A stretch of DNA of 5,286 nucleotides from Paracoccaceae bacterium (GTDB lineage Bacteria; Pseudomonadota; Alphaproteobacteria; Rhodobacterales; Rhodobacteraceae), in assembly GCA_002683355.1 (NCBI GenBank), contig NYTF01000022.1, positions 1 through 5,286 of the forward strand. Direction: 5' to 3'. Position numbers and translations under genes: made by a program. This document shows positions 4,660 to 5,286 of this stretch, piece after piece. Below the pieces are notes generated by a model that saw only the letters and a list, made by a program, of their open reading frames with translations, searched no databases and was not told the origin of the DNA. How positions within the stretch are numbered: the stretch's first letter is position 1; each line of letters starts with the position of its first letter.

Positions 4660-5286
4660 TTATATTTTGATGTTTGGAATTATTTGTTTTTTTCTACTCA
4701 CGACGCCAGGCAATTTAATGAAATCTTCACTTGATTTTACGTTAAAAGATTTTTTTGCGATTTCACGTGTATTTTCGTTTGGAATCAGCAAAGTGCTCTC
4801 TTGATTCAAAATATCAACTATAAACAATAAGATCTCGTCTAAACCCTCGTCTTCTATAATTTTTGGCATAGCGTTGATTAAGCTATTTTTACGTTTCAAG
4901 ATTGTATTTGGTGATGTTGTTTCAAGAACAGAAATACGCAATTCTTTGCCTGAAATTTCAAATTGCTTACTATCCATTTTTATTAAGTTTTCATCGCTAA
5001 TTTTTGACACATCTGATTTAGCTTCAAACATTTTGGTAGCAAGAATGGACAAATCGATGTCTAAATCTTTTGCTAATGATAATGCAACTTCTTTATCATA
5101 TTTTGTAGTAGTAGGTGATCTAAATTCCAAAGTATCTGATAAAATACAGCTTAACATCAAACCTTTTATTGAATTCGGCATTTTTTCAGTATCTTTGCCC
5201 ATTAAACTAAACATTATAGTTGCAGTACAAGCGAGTGGTCTTATCGTTACTTTGAGGGGTGATTTGGTTTTTAAACCTCCTACTAG
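4660..5286 (-). CDS. ppaC: Manganese-dependent (family II) inorganic pyrophosphatase, C-terminal 208 residues; 5' end outside window
   Basis: The frame is open from the right edge to the TAA at 4662-4660. The visible protein begins LVGGLKTKSPLKV, and the ATG at 5214 is only codon 25, an internal Met, not the start. The enzyme hydrolyses pyrophosphate to two phosphates in the cytoplasm. PLACTATI (17-24) and GLMLSCILSDTLEF (42-55) followed by RSPTTT match the end of the DHH domain, and the DHHA2 domain fills the rest. LPGVVSRKKQIIP near the C-terminus holds the SRKKQ substrate-binding motif (Arg198, Lys199 and Lys200 of the visible part). Family II enzymes run to about 310 residues, so about 100 residues lie off the edge, including the DHH motif, which should end just before the first visible residue. 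It heads the visible part of an operon with the HAD, maoC and ribF genes. Confidence 0.93.
   Translation of the reverse strand, partial: LVGGLKTKSPLKVTIRPLACTATIMFSLMGKDTEKMPNSIKGLMLSCILSDTLEFRSPTTTKYDKEVALSLAKDLDIDLSILATKMFEAKSDVSKISDENLIKMDSKQFEISGKELRISVLETTSPNTILKRKNSLINAMPKIIEDEGLDEILLFIVDILNQESTLLIPNENTREIAKKSFNVKSSEDFIKLPGVVSRKKQIIPNIKI

Overview
The window is an AT-rich stretch (roughly 35-40% GC by eye) of a bacterial chromosome, densely packed with conserved housekeeping genes. The N-terminus of the PRPP synthetase, the family II pyrophosphatase, a DUF2161 protein, a YcgN cysteine-cluster protein and a MaoC/HAD-IIA/RibF set together resemble Alphaproteobacteria. The wording of the Prs N-terminus (an RRLSMHRG block followed by ERFNDQEIFVEVYENVRG) recalls Rhodobacterales, so a low-GC marine Rhodobacterales-like organism is my best guess. 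That guess rests on remembered family sequences, not on a search. I see no tRNA or rRNA gene, CRISPR array, insertion sequence or phage gene.

Layout, left to right. The 5' end of prs (minus strand) leaves the window at position 1. A 156-bp AT-rich intergenic region follows, with overlapping divergent promoter candidates and two small inverted repeats. Then comes an alpha/beta-fold hydrolase (plus, TTG start). It converges on ycgN (minus), which is divergent from a DUF2161 PD-(D/E)XK-type protein (plus). DUF2161 converges, with only 5 bp between stop codons, on a tight four-gene minus-strand operon that runs from the right edge: ppaC (5' end outside the window), a class IIA HAD-family protein, a MaoC-type hydratase, and ribF. 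Spacings in that operon are 2 nt, 7 nt, and a TTGA stop/start overlap, so co-transcription and translational coupling are very likely. Its promoter lies beyond position 5286.

Functionally, RibF makes FMN and then FAD, releasing pyrophosphate in the second step, and PpaC hydrolyses pyrophosphate. The HAD protein lies between them and carries DLWG in place of the usual DxD catalytic motif, so its activity is open. The MaoC protein keeps the hydratase dyad and probably acts on an acyl-CoA. Prs and its divergent hydrolase appear to share a palindromic -10 element.

Most of the window is ordinary core genome. I found no convincing new multi-gene system. The best leads are the motif-deficient HAD protein in the FAD/PPi operon, the uncharacterised nuclease-like DUF2161 protein, and the shared promoter next to prs.
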